This document shows positions 1-11,648 of a stretch of 29,452 bases of DNA, one piece after another (the stretch's first letter is position 1; each line of letters opens with the position of its first letter). The translations under genes were made by a program, and so were the position numbers. Source of the DNA: Ectocarpus siliculosus (taxonomy: Eukaryota > Sar > Phaeophyceae > Ectocarpales > Ectocarpaceae); contig FN649729.1 in the NCBI GenBank assembly GCA_000310025.1, positions 5,278,108-5,307,559 on the forward strand, read 5' to 3'. The notes beneath the pieces were generated by a model, which saw only the letters and a program-made list of their open reading frames with translations, made no database searches and was not told the DNA's origin.

Positions 1-335
1 CTGCTTACGTACCCCACCGCCATCCTGGAAACCCGCACGGTCTACGAAGCACCTGTCACGCCAACAACACCGCATGGACGACGTCCAACACATGACTACT
101 TTTCGACCCACGAGCACACAACGGACGCGACGACTACACCCAAGTTACCTAAACTCGGTGGCCCCTACCGTAATCGTAAAATAAAAGACTGCAAGATGTC
201 AGTTCACATGGTAAAAAAATATATGATGTGTTTTCCGTGTTTTCGTTATTTGTTAACTTGCACTTTTGGGGACACAATATATCGACAACGGGCAAAATCA
301 ATACTGTCAGCGACTGCAGCAATGCTAATCTGTAC

Positions 336-3300
336 CTGGTCCGACTGTATCCCCAGATACCTCGCCACTGATGCGTCCTTCCACAGCAGCACCAGAGGCG
401 TCGGGCCTAGCTGGTAGTGGGCGGTCTTGAGGTAGAACAGCAGCCCATCCTTGATGAACGGCACGGGCGAAGCGTAGGCGTGGGCCAGCCCTTGCCTATC
501 GCACTCATGGTACGGCGTCGGCTGAAAAATGCAAAAGGTTGGCGGGGGGGGCGTACACATAATCGTGGATGCCGTAGTCGTTAGACAATTGACCTCGCAT
601 CCCTACAAAGCTGGGCCGGAGCACCGCGGGTTCTCACCGGACCAGGCTCTCACACCACCAAGCGCGAAGAGCCGTCAAGGGGGGGGGGGGGGGGGGGTCG
701 GTACCCTATCCGGAAGAAATGACGATGGGATGGCGTAGTGGGCACGTGCTACATGATCCTTGCCTACCGGATTTGTGGTACTAGTTTGGTTGGGAGATGA
801 TGCACAACTAACTCAACCTCGCACTCCGGGGGGGGGTGACGCACGTGAATCATAGGGGTAGTGGTGTGTAGCGAGTCGATTCCTGTCTGCTGTCTTCGTC
901 ATGCCACCATACATGAAATAATAGACTGTCGTGACCGAACACCTTGCCAAAAGTAAATGCGCTGCCACGCGGTCCGCAAGCAAATGTGCTGCAGCAAAGT
1001 TCCTTCGGGTCAAGAGTGCTGCCAGCGTCAAAAAGTAGTGGGCTGCATAAGAACTCCTCAAGTCACGTGGCTGTCAAAGGGATGGATACTTGATGGACGA
1101 GGACAACAAGCCGAGAACGTCGCTGGAGAAGGCAGCGAGCCTGACAAAATATGCACAACATAAACAACTTCTTCTCTCGGTGTAGCTGGACATACTGTAG
1201 AACGGGGAGGAGCAACCCGACTCTGACCTTTATTCTGTAGGCGTTTCTCGAGGTGACGGTGTCAAGAGGCCCGTCTGCTTCAAGCAGTTTCGTCCGGACC
1301 CAGTAGAAACGGAAGTCCGTGTTGCAGTCGTACAGCGGGTAGCCCTACCCCACACGGACCCAACGAATGCGCAGAGGAGGCAGGAAAATGAGGGGAAGAT
1401 GGACCAAAACATGGGGGAGACATGTAGGTTTACGGTTCATGAAGGTATGCATCGGGAGGAAGCAGACAAAGCAGGCCAAGAGAGAGGGGGGGAGGGAGGC
1501 AGAGTTGGGGGTTCGCGAAGGTTTGCATGAGGAGGAAGCAGGTAAATCAGGGGAAGGAGGAGAGAGTGGGGGGACAAGTTTAAAGGGATTCATGACGGCA
1601 TGCTTAACCTGGATTTCCCGACAGTGCGAGCGAGACTGACGCTGTGGAAGGGCACACGCGGAAAACGTTAAGAGTTCTGGGGTCCCAACGGACAGAACCG
1701 TGGGGGGGCAGGGGCGCCTGTGAAGAAAGGAAATGGATAGGGTAACACATGAATTGGTTGCGCGGGTTCATGTTGTGCATGGGGTAGACACTGAACGGCA
1801 GGAATGACGGGAACATGAGGGACCGCGTTGAGGAGAACACTTGGAAAAAAACAAGTTGCTCGCCAAACAAGACCTTCACAACACAGAAGTACTATCTTAT
1901 CGAGAAGCAAACTGTTGGTTGAAAAAACCGGTAGCCGAAACGTTGCGGTCGGTGGCGTCAATTGGCTCCGGCACCGGTTGTCTCTGGCGACCGGCTGGCT
2001 GCACAAGCCGATTGGTCTGACGATACCTCTCCTGATCGCCTCATGCACAAGTTGAGATGAAAACAACCCCCTGGCGGAGCACGTATGTACTTCTACATCC
2101 CACACCTTGACACAATACGTGAACGTTATATACATGCGCACGCCATTGCACTGCCGAAACTCACCCATCCTGAATTAGGCCTTGGCTTGCGATCACTCAT
2201 CCACATACATTTTGGGCCACGCACGGCAAAAACGACGTTCGCGACACGACTGTGAGGAGTAGGGTTACTCAACCCCTGCCTGCTTAGAAACAAAAACGCT
2301 CAGGAAAGTTTGTCCATGTCATTGTACAGGAAGGCTACACGATCAGCTAGAGAACATTTTCACGAATCGGACGCGGAATCACTCACTTTCCACGCCATCA
2401 TGTCCAACACGAAGAAAGTCTGGTCCAGCTCGTGAAAGACACAGTCCAAGATGCAGTAGCCGCCACCGCCCTTCGAGCCCCCCCGCCGTCCCGCCGTAGT
2501 CGACGATCCCCCCGGTAAGTTCGAGCTAAACCTGAGAGAGGGTGAGAGCCATGCAAGCAAAGCGAGGCGCCGTTGAAGGGGGAGTGCCTGTAGCCAACGC
2601 TGTTGACGGGGTCGCCGAAGTGCAGCCATGTTTTGAGCCAGGCAAGAATACAAAAGAAAATCACTGCTGTAACAAGAACTTAAAAAGTTCTTTGAAGAAC
2701 GTGCCAAAAGAGAAGGTGTAGTTGAACGATTGTTTCTGGGCCATGAAGATTTTTCCTCATCCCCACCTTCTTCCCACTCAACGATGGCAGTCAACGCTTA
2801 GATACGGTACCACGATGACGGCAGCAAAGAACAGGTAGAGAGAAAGCATACGTATCACGACGATCAAAGATAACGGAGGCAGGAAGACCATATATCGCAT
2901 ATCTATCGTAGGTCTCTCAGACGACACGAGTACCGCAGAGCCGGCAAACCTAGCCTCAATTGCCTACCGGCATGGTACATAGCAATATCGCCAGCACTAA
3001 CCTGGGAGAGATGCACATAAGCCATCCGTCAGGTTAGGCTAAGCGATCCACCGTGGAAAGAGATGCGCGTGAGCCATCAGTAAGGCTAAGCGACGTGAGC
3101 TTAGATGCAAACTCATGGTGAGCTGCGTGTAGCTGACCATGAGCGGCCAGAATCAAACGACAACAAGAGCGCCAGGAACGGTACTTTATCACACGGAAAA
3201 CAGACGCCGCGCGCACGCAGAAAGAGAGCGATGTTCCCACGTATAAGAACACCCAAATCACGCTACAATGGTGGGAGGCACATGCACACAACTCGGAAGT

Positions 3301-6300
3301 GAGAGGCACATACATACCTGTGCGTGATCGCTCCGCACATCTGCCTGGCCACCGTCTCCCCCTTTGCCGAGATGACCAGCACACGCTTGCCCTCCGGCCT
3401 CGTCATCACGTACCACCCTGTCAGCGTCAGCGATCGGCACACAATCACACACAAACACATGCATGTACGAGAACGGCATGCCGAATGCCCAGCAAAATCA
3501 GGGTAACAAACAAACGCCTTGAATCAATAGCGAAGACTCCGGAGCCTTCGTAGTTCACCTACATGCATATCATAACACCAAGCTGTGGAACAAGCAATAT
3601 ATCACACAAACGAACGCATGCAGATAGCACCAACGAAGGGTTACAGCTTTGGGCAAGCAATGGACCTTATCTGGCCGTGCTGTCAGTCTGGTGTCTGTCT
3701 GACAATGGAAGGCATGCCATTGAACGCGGTCCAAACGTTCCTTGAAACAAACGGCGACTGAAATGATGATACTACCACCACAGACGAATCCAAAAGGCAA
3801 GGCCCGGAGAGACATGAGGATCATCTTCACGATCGGTGTATGTATACTGGTAGAAACACAACCCGATATCTCGCCTACTACATGCGTAGACTTGGCTCAG
3901 ATGAGAGGGTGCCAAGACGCGAATCCATCAAACGCATCTCACGCCGTTTAGAAGTTGAAATCAAACCATTAAAACTCGTCAGCTAGTCTAATGGCTTGCT
4001 TTCAGCTTCAAATCACAGCCGGGACCAACGCAAAGTACAAGATCGGCGAACTGTAGCCACACCACCCGGTCGCTCGCTCACTACATGCGTTAAACTTGGC
4101 TCACCAGCACCAACGGTGCTGCCGGCACCGTTGAGATCGCTCGGGACCGTCAGCATCCACTCCGGAGTGCAAAGCTGATTGGCCCAGTGGTCCCGCCGTC
4201 TTATCGCCCGTTGAGCCGCACCGCCGCTGCCTCCGGCGCCCCTTGTCCCCTTCCCCCTACCGCCGCCTTGCCCGCCGCCCCTAGCGCCGGTGGAGCTGTT
4301 GTTGCTGCTCGCCGGCCTACTGGCGGAAACCCTGGCGGTGGCGTCGCCAACATGGTGGGGAGACTTTTCATGGACCTGTAGAAGGTGGGCAGATTCGGAG
4401 ACGGGTGCAAGCATTGAAACGACTTCATACAGCATTGACAAGGCCTCAGATCGCATTAAAATGACCTCCAGACAGCGTTGATTTGGCTTCAGAAGCATTG
4501 AAATGACATCAGACAGCATTATGTAGCATCGAAATGGCCTCAGAGAGTATTGAAAAGCGTCGGACAGCCTTTAGATGACACCGCTGTGCCTTCATGAGCC
4601 CGATGCGGAGGGCAGGCCCTCTTGTACGCTGATGACAATGCTAGCGCGCGTCTCGTGTCTTGGTCTCAAAGCGTAACGTACAAAGGCGTACGAGGATAAC
4701 CACAACGGAAGACTGCTGCTTTCACCTTTGGTCTTTGTTCTCTTCACGACCAAACCGTTACAAAACCAGCCTACACAACAGCGAAAAAACAAAAACACCC
4801 CGCCGACGACGATACAACCACTTCCCCCTCCCGCTTGGTGATGTGAAAGCCTGGTCCGGTGAGAACTCGGGGTGTTCCGGCCCAGTTTTGTCGGGATGCG
4901 AGGTCAGTGTTCCAACGACTACGGCATGCACGACTATGAGTGCACCCCCCCCACACCCTGGAGGAACTCACCTGTCCATCATCGATCGCCATTTCGACCT
5001 CCTGCGCCCACCCTCCTCCTGTATCTCCACCTCCTGCTCCTGCTTCGCCTCCGGTTCCTTCGTGCCCTTTTATCGACGACTCCACCCCCCCTCCTTCTGC
5101 GGTCGGGAATCCGTAATCGCAGCCTTCAGCTTGTGGGTGATGGTGGTGGCGGTGCTGCTGGTATTCGCCGGTGTCGGTGGCTTCTGACTCTTCCGACGGC
5201 AGAGCGGCCAGCAGACGAGCGTGGTCGGACAGGTTCCGCCGCGCCTTGAGGATGAAAGCAACAACAACAAGCAAGCAACACACAAAGAAGGCCGTGAGGG
5301 AAGTCTATGGCGCAAGTTGAGGATGAGAGCACCACAACCCGCAACAACTTGCGATGGTAGTCCAAGGCGCAAGCGCAAACACAGCCAAGAGGTTAGGAAG
5401 AGTGGGCGCGGGACTCTCTGGAATGCATGGGTATTGCGTCTTGTTGAGTTTTTCCGCACGAAACACACGTGCAGACGAGTAGAAGTCCGTGTATAGCCCA
5501 TTTTGCCACATGTTCGCCGTGCCTCAATGCAACCCACCGATCGATCGTACGACGTGGCGGAGAGCAGCATAGCACCAAACCCTGGAGCCGCCGCAGGATG
5601 TCCACCGTCTTACCTATTACCGACACAGTAATTTTTGCTCGTCCCTCTAGCTATTCTGATGGAGCAGCCGTATGTATCGCAAGGATGCTGCCTCCCCCTG
5701 TCGCTCTGTGTACTGCTGTAAACTGCTGTATATGCTGTGAGAATCCCATACTTCTGCGTTGAGAGCACGGAAGTACGTCCAATCCTGTCGGCCATTCGCT
5801 TTTCAGAAAGTTCCCGGGAAATGTGGACGATAACATGTCTACGAATGCCGTTTTTTGTTCGACACAAGAAAACGCACCCTATTGACAACGAAGGGATTTG
5901 ATGGGATTTTGGTGTCTAAGAACATGCTATCACCGGATGTGGCGCCGCATGGTCCAATGTCGCCCTGTTACTTGGTCGGAGGCTGATGTATCGGTGTTGA
6001 CCCGAACACGTATGCTGTTTCCACGGAGTGTGGTTAGGGTTTTAGGACGCTTGACATCTCAGTGATTGCATTAATCTTGTGTCGTACTTGTGCGGTGCCC
6101 TTGCATCTATTTTTTCTACGGTTCCCTTGTGCTTCAATCTAGTTAATTAATAGCTGCGGCGGTCCGGCCGCTGCGGAGCAATCAATCTTTGAAGTCAATG
6201 GAGAGGGGTGGTATCAGTCCTCAAATATGGACAATATCACGTTGCTTCGATGTCTCTTCTCTATGGGTCCGTAGCTCGGAAAGCGTTGGAAAAGATCAGG

Positions 6301-6748
6301 ACTCCCGGCATGCTGGCGTCCGGCAGCAGTTGAGTCTGTGAGCACGCAGCCATGTCACCACTTGGGCCGTTGATGCTGCAGATACAATATTAGTACACGC
6401 TACAGCAGTATTATAGTAAGAAGCAAAGGGTGGGTGAACATGTTGAATAGAGAGACCGCCAACCAAACGTCGGGTAAGTGGACAGAAGCCGTTCAAGTGA
6501 TTACCACCACAAGGCTACCACGCCGCACATGCACCCAACGTCGATCTTCACCCTCAAGCGTAGTCTCTTGACTGCTGCTGTGCAGCGCAGCATCTCACGC
6601 TCACCCTCTTCTGGTTGGAGATGAATTCCTGACGGCGGCGCTCCTGTGCACTATCTGCCGCCAAAGCTTTCAGCCGGGGCCGCCGGTCCTTGGTGCTTTC
6701 ACCGACACTCCGGCGTCTTGAAGGACCACTTGCCCACATCCCCGACAT
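336..6748 (-). CDS. SNUPN: Snurportin-1-like snRNP nuclear import adaptor (7 exons found, C-terminus unresolved)
   Basis: Snurportin binds the trimethylguanosine cap of U snRNAs and hands the snRNP to importin-beta for nuclear entry. Exons, in gene order: 6748-6605, 5244-4972, 4375-4105, 3417-3318, 2531-2387, 1344-1228, 521-336. All junctions are GT..AG and the phases agree (0,0,1,2,0,0). Exon 1 carries an importin-beta-binding segment (RPRLKALAADS, then QERRRQEF). Exon 2 continues it (RRNLSDHARLLA) and ends in an acidic MAIDDG stretch. Exon 3 holds an Arg/Gly-rich insertion, then ANQLCTPEW and VPSDLNG. The cap-binding domain follows: WYVMTRPEGKRVLVISAKG, FSSNLPGG, CILDCVFHELDQTFFVLDMM, GYPLYDCNTDFRFYW and DGLLFYLKTAHY..TPLVLLW, all close to animal snurportin in order and spacing. 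About 412 residues are accounted for, against about 360 in human. An alternative exon 3 donor at 4128 would remove eight residues (AGSTVGAG). After 336 the frame either reads through to a stop at 246 or splices to an exon at 24-1 that leaves the window. Confidence 0.9.
541..697 (-). repeat. Dispersed repeat, short copy in snurportin last intron
   Basis: The reverse complement reads CGCTTGGTGGTGTGAGAGCC through GGGATGCGAGGTCAATTGTC to CACGATTATGTGTACG and a C run, matching the 3' part of the units at 27876 and 28410. A second C run lies at its other end (G run 679-697 on the plus strand). It sits in the same sense as the snurportin gene, with its C tract about 20 bases before the last identified exon (521). 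Confidence 0.85.
4834..4952 (+). repeat. Dispersed repeat, short copy in snurportin intron 2
   Basis: Starting at CGCTTGGTGATGTGAAAGCC and ending CACGACTATGAGTGCA plus eight C, this matches the 3' part of the tandem units with scattered substitutions. It is antisense to the snurportin gene; its C tract lies about 19 bases inside the intron from the donor at 4970-4971. Confidence 0.85.
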
Positions 6749-7201
6749 GTTGTGAGTAGCAACCTTTCCGTCTGCTCGCCTGCCACTCCTCAGCGCTACG
6801 CTTGCTGCTGCCGTTCGCCCGCCTTTCGCCGTTCCTCATCCGGGGTTCTACGAAAAACAGGGGTTCTACGACATCTCCGGAGATGTGTATCAAACAAGCT
6901 GTTAAGCTGTTGCACCGCGTTACATTCCACCGCTTGACCGCTTGCTCTCCAGCGCTCAGCGCTCACCGCTTCCCCCGCCCCTGTCACACACACACACGCG
7001 CCCACCGCCCTCACAACACCCGCTACCACTTGCACACAAGACAGAGAGAGGGACCACACCGAAGGCAAGGCTACCGAGCAGCTCACCGCGCACACTGTTG
7101 CTAAGTTTTCACACGACCAGGGACCTCTGCCGTTGCGGATCGATCAACACCCATCTTACTTCTTCTCGGGGAGTGGCACGCAAACGAGCGAAACCACAAC
7201 C
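6749..7201. promoter_or_regulatory. Divergent intergenic region, putative bidirectional promoter
   Basis: These 453 bases separate the snurportin start codon (minus strand, 6748) from the Mpo1-like start codon (plus strand, 7202), so both promoters and both 5' leaders must lie here unless an untranslated exon is further away. A perfect 12-base direct repeat, GGGGTTCTACGA, occurs at 6842-6853 and 6860-6871. A CCGCTT/GCGCTCA-rich stretch lies at 6930-6970 and a short CA run at about 6986-6998. No clear TATA box was identified. Assignment as a shared promoter is inferred from gene orientation only. Confidence 0.45.
6842..6871. repeat. Perfect 12-base direct repeat in divergent promoter
   Basis: GGGGTTCTACGA occurs at 6842-6853 and again at 6860-6871, separated by six bases (centre spacing 18). 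It lies about 100 bases upstream of the snurportin start codon and 330 upstream of the Mpo1-like start. It could be a paired transcription factor site or a leftover of local duplication. Confidence 0.6.
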
Positions 7202-10200
7202 ATGGCGTCGGCTTCTCCTTCTTCGTACTTCTCGCTGGAAGACCAGTTCACCTTCTACGCCTCATGTGGGTTTGGGCTTGCTGAAGCTATAGGCTGTAGC
7301 ACCTGTTTTTTTTGGTCGAAGCTTTTCTGGCGTTTTGGTCGTTTGTCCCGGCGTTCCAAGTTGCGCCGCCGGTCCTAGCATGGCTTACTCGTTCAACCAC
7401 TTTCGTGCACGATCTCATCGCAACCGTCAACGACGAAGGTTAGCTCCACCATTAAAACCTCTCACGCAGCTCACGCACATCGGCCGTGCTCTTTTCGTAC
7501 CTCCGTGCGCACGCCAGAGAATACCTAAATAGGTGTACAGCAGTTTTACAAGGTATCGGGATGTTGTTCGCGAATGTCACATTGTCCCGTTCGTTGCGAT
7601 GTTTCTTCGGATGAACGCCAACCGATGATGCTATTATATCATTCCAGCGGGCAGTTTTTCCGAAGGTTCGCTTGATATGTTAAAGCCTTCGTCCCATTCG
7701 AGCCAGAACTAGGCCATGCTTGCGCTCTCCATCATCTCCACCACAGCTGAGCTCTTGGCACATTGTACGCTACTGCAGTGCACCTACAGCAGCAGTCAAG
7801 TGTTGGAGGACATCTTCGATCCGGCAACAAGGTTGTTATCCGCAGCGGTGATGTTGCGGGGTTATCCTCGCATCGATCCGACGAACGTATTCATTAAAGG
7901 ATTACAGATAAGGGGCACATCGGTTCTTCCGGCTTTCGGACACACAAGCGGCCGAAGCATGCGAAAGTTTCTTGGCTTTTTTCGTGCTAATTTTTGTCTT
8001 ATTCCAAGAGAAGGTGGTCAATCAACAAGGGAGAACAAAAACGTCCGCGAATGCGGGTAGCATGCAGACATGTCTGTTTGAGCTTCGACCTCACCATGGC
8101 GTGGCCACATGATTCCTTCCTTCCCGTCTTTCGCTTCTTTGCTGTTGCTGCTGCTGCGATCCGATGATACTGACTGGCGGTCTGTGCGAGTTGTTGGTAG
8201 AATGTCGTTGAATATCCCGAATGGACATCAATGTGATACGAGCTTCATTGCTAGCTCGCGCGAACATGGCCTGGCGGATGGCGTCCCAACCTGCACGTTT
8301 GTATGCATAGAAGACCCCGACGTTTGTGTAGATGATAGCAGATGAAAGCCACAATCGACTCCCGGCTTCGTCAGCACTACGGTTCGTCTCAGAAACAACA
8401 TTTCCACAGTCCCGACTCCGCGAAATATATGGCAGTAGCCAGTTTGACTAAAAGACAGAGGGGCCTATCGATGTACAATACGAGTCGCCACTGAAGCCGT
8501 GCTAAGTTTGCGGTACGCTCGATCCTGTGTTTTCATCTGTGGGGTAGTCTAACCCAGCAGCGACTACATACACAAGAGTTTTCGTAGGATTCTTAGCTAA
8601 GCATCTGTTATTTTTGTCGAGTGGTTCTTTGTTTGAGGTGATCTGTCAATTTTGTCCAATTTTCTTAACTCGCTCCCAGGTGCTTAAGTGGGGGATCGTA
8701 CTCTATGCTAAGCAACGGTATTTTACCGTCTCTCTTTTTTCGCCGCGCAGACCACAGCAACCGGGTCAACAAGTTCATCCACCTGCTGTGTATCTGGCCC
8801 ATCATCTGGACCGGCTGCGCCCTCATGACCCAGTGTTCTTTCGGAAAGCTCCCCGCGGAGGTCTTGGAGCAGCTTCCCCTTAGGGATGAAGCCTGGAACC
8901 TGCATCTTGGTACTCCGGTTGTGATGGTCTACATCTTCGTCTATCTGGGTGAGAACTGTAGGTTTTAGGTCTTCTGACGAGCATGCTCAGCATTCTCAAG
9001 TTCTTCACTCAACACAAAAGCGATTTTCTAGCTACGGGTAGCCTGTTCCCTCGCACCGAGATGCATTCAATGCAATGGCTCCTGCTGCCCTCATTGAGCT
9101 CTTTCCAAAGTCGTTCGCTGTTGTGATAGACAAGTGCACGTTGAAACGTTCCTGTATGGCGACTGCCGTCTTCTCTCGTGCAACATCCGCATGACAGGCG
9201 GCCAACTGTTTTGTGTCACACCAGTTGCGCGCGTACACCACCTCCAGACCGACCAACCACTACCGTAGACCTCTTGCTGTGTCCATGAGAATCAGAACGA
9301 CTATCTCAGACGGCATCTCACTCTTCGGACAATTGTATAATAGCGGTTTCTTCGGTTCTTCTTACAGTACTCCTGTTTGCCCCCCCAACTACCACCTACC
9401 ACAAACTCACGTAGCTCCTATCGCTCTGACGTATGATGTCGCCTCCGGTCGTACAGCAACACGGTACAAACTATGTACTGTTCCAACTTACCTGCCGTTT
9501 CAAATATCTTGCCATTGTTGTGGCAGTGATGGACCCCTTCGCGGGGGGCGTGGCCTCGTTCATGATGGCTTCGACCTACCTCACGACCAACCTGTGGATG
9601 GCTGGCGGAGGCTCCGCGCGCCTGGCCACCGCCGCGCACATCGGGTGCTGGCTAGCGCAGTTCTACGGGCACGCCGCCCACGAGGGAAGGGCCCCGGCGC
9701 TCCTCGACAACCTCTTCCAGGCAAGAAGAATGTGGCCTTGGTTCCCCGCGCCAAGCTCGATGTTACTCTGTACCACTGTAGTACCGCGCTTCGCTTTGGT
9801 AGTGTGCTGCCCCTGTGCTGAGTTGAACCACTTTCGAGTTTGTCGCCCGGGGATGACGCGGATGTGGCTTCTGCAGAGAAAAAGTATCGTGCATGTCAGC
9901 GTTGGACTTCTCCACACTCGAGTATTGCTTCGTCCGCGAGAGGTCTTGGGTATCTATAGGTCACAGTGTTGAGAGTGTTCCAATGACAAGGGCCGCTGTT
10001 CTTCAGGAAACCTTAGTTTTTTTATCTTTCGGCCTTTCTTTCGGACACCCTCTTGCCCCCATTTCCCCTCCTACTGCTGCTGCTGGCAGGCTTTCTTGGC
10101 ATCACCGCTGTTCGTTGTGTGTGAGGTGCTCTTCGACCTCGGGTACAAGAAGGACCTGCAAAAGCGGATGAGGATCAAGTCTGATGCCAACATCGCCGAG

Positions 10201-10239
10201 TTCCGCGCATCTAAGGCTGCTGCGGTCAAGAAGGACTGA
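7202..10239 (+). CDS. Mpo1-like (YGL010w/DUF962) membrane protein, putative 2-hydroxy fatty acid dioxygenase
   Basis: Exons: 7202-7265, 8751-8948, 9527-9720, 10090-10239, giving 201 residues. Phases match at every junction: the split codons become Tyr22 and Val88, and the last junction is phase 0. The family signature is visible: YHSNRVNKFIH (residues 22-32) and GHAAHEGRAPALLDNL (135-150), containing the histidines expected to bind Fe2+ in yeast Mpo1. Hydrophobic segments at about 33-49, 76-88, 92-111, 123-138 and 153-167 suggest an ER-type multi-pass protein with a basic cytosolic tail (YKKDLQKRMRIK). Yeast Mpo1 performs the alpha-oxidation step that shortens 2-hydroxy fatty acids derived from phytosphingosine; the same chemistry here is inferred. 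The start codon is chosen because MASASPSSYFSLEDQFTFYAS leads directly into the family's N-terminal motif. Intron 3 has a GC donor (CAG|GCAAGA at 9721). The snurportin gene lies divergently upstream. Confidence 0.93.
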
Positions 10240-11029
10240 TGGTACATGTGAAAGCGTTCTTCTTCGTGCTCCGGCGGTGTGTGGCTGCGATATTTTCTGC
10301 GGTGGACTTCCACGAACTTGAACTAGATCTGCTAAACGTGTACAGCACTACCGGCCGACTGCTAAGAAAATTATGTGTTAACAAGAATATGAATAGTCAC
10401 AATCCCGAAGAATGAGAAAGCTGGGAACCCACAGATAGCTACAAGCCCGGCAGTGGATAGATGCTACGCTGGATCAACCTATATGGTTGTCTATGCTTCA
10501 AGATGACGACGAAAAAGGAACTGAGGGGAAATGAGCGGTTCGTAGTTCCTAGTATTTTAGCGGGCCGGTGTTGTATATGGTACCAAACAAGCGAACAGAA
10601 GTTGCTGCCTTGCATGGCGCTACTGGACCTCAGTGGCTCCGCCCACGCTCTTTGTTGTGTGTACGTTGTAAACGGCTGGGAATGGTGACATCGGCGTTGG
10701 TGTCCTTGAGGCCTGGATATTGTATGTATGAAGGTGTTAGCGTGCTCGTTCACGGTGCAGCCAGTCGCAACTTGACTTACGCCATACCTCGTTTCCGTGT
10801 TCATCATCGTGTGCCCCGTTTTCCTCAGTTAGGGGAAACAGGTGGTACTACAGCAGTAATAGCGTGAGAATCCATCTTGGTTTTTAGTCTGCGTGATGCG
10901 CCGGACTGACCTGCCGATGTTCGTGTTGTGGGATGTGGTTGAGCGCCTTGTGCCAGGCTGAGATACCGGTGTTGTTTTTCTTATCGTTTTTTGTCTGGCG
11001 TGAGAGATTTGTTCGTGGGGCACTAGAAA

Positions 11030-11275
11030 AGCGTGCCTTGTTGAGTAGTAGGTGTGTAGTGTTTTGTGACTGGGGAAGAGGAGGGTGCGTTCGTTGCCGT
11101 CGTGAACCGCATGCAAGAACATGCTCGAAAGCGCAAGTGAGGCTTGTTCCTGAGGGAATAGTGTCTGTGCTGAGTGGTGTTTATGTTTTTTGCGACCTCG
11201 GGGGAGTAGGAGGGTTCATTGACAACATGAAGAACGGGAAATGTGCTCGATAGTGAAAGTTGCACCTTGAACGTT
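11030..11275 (+). repeat. Degenerate tandem duplication (~125-base unit)
   Basis: Two adjacent stretches align imperfectly. TTGAGTAGTAGGTGTGTAGT..TTTTGTGAC..GGGGAAGAGGAGGGTGCGTT near 11040-11095 resembles CTGAGTGGTGTTTATG..TTTTTTGCGAC..GGGGGAGTAGGAGGGTTCATT near 11168-11220. Following parts (AAGTGAGGCTTGTTC and AAAGTTGCACCTTGAAC) also correspond. An open frame crosses both copies, but it has no recognisable motif and the copies differ by indels, so it is treated as non-coding. Confidence 0.4.
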
Positions 11276-11351
11276 TTATGCCATGTCGAAGGAGTTGGTG
11301 TTGTTTTTCATTGCGGTTGGCATGTAGGAAGTGGTCATTACCGGTCTTTGT

Positions 11352-11371
11352 GATGGATGGATGGATGGATG
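11352..11371 (+). repeat. ATGG tetranucleotide microsatellite
   Basis: Five consecutive GATG/ATGG units are seen directly in the sequence. It is short and lies in the spacer downstream of the Mpo1-like gene. Confidence 0.8.
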
Positions 11372-11629
11372 AGTAGAGAATATCTCACCGGTTGTATGCA
11401 TAGCTGGACACACCCGAGTCGCTGCGTAAAGGGTTGGATTGGAGAAAATAGGGAGGGAAATGGCCGCTATTTAGTTACGGGACACATGATCGACACAAAC
11501 ACTCCATCAAAGTTTTTTGTGCAATCTCCACAGTCGTTCCATGAGGTATTGCAACGCTGTCGACAGCTTTTCTATGCTGCTGACATGACCTGACCGATGG
11601 GCGGGCAGGAGGGCTTTCATTGTTGTCGT

Positions 11630-11648
11630 ACTGCTGTTGTACAGCAGT
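11630..11648. other. Small perfect hairpin ACTGCTGT-TGT-ACAGCAGT
   Basis: An 8-base perfect inverted repeat with a three-base loop, composed of two opposite copies of the recurrent ACAGCAGT motif seen across the non-coding parts of the window. Function unknown. Confidence 0.6.

Noticed and set aside
4834-4952. Reading the repeat as protein (AWSGENSGCSGPVLSGCEV)
   Set aside because: The equivalent frame has an in-frame stop in the copies at 28150 and 28684; this is non-coding repeat DNA that could be mistaken for a gene.
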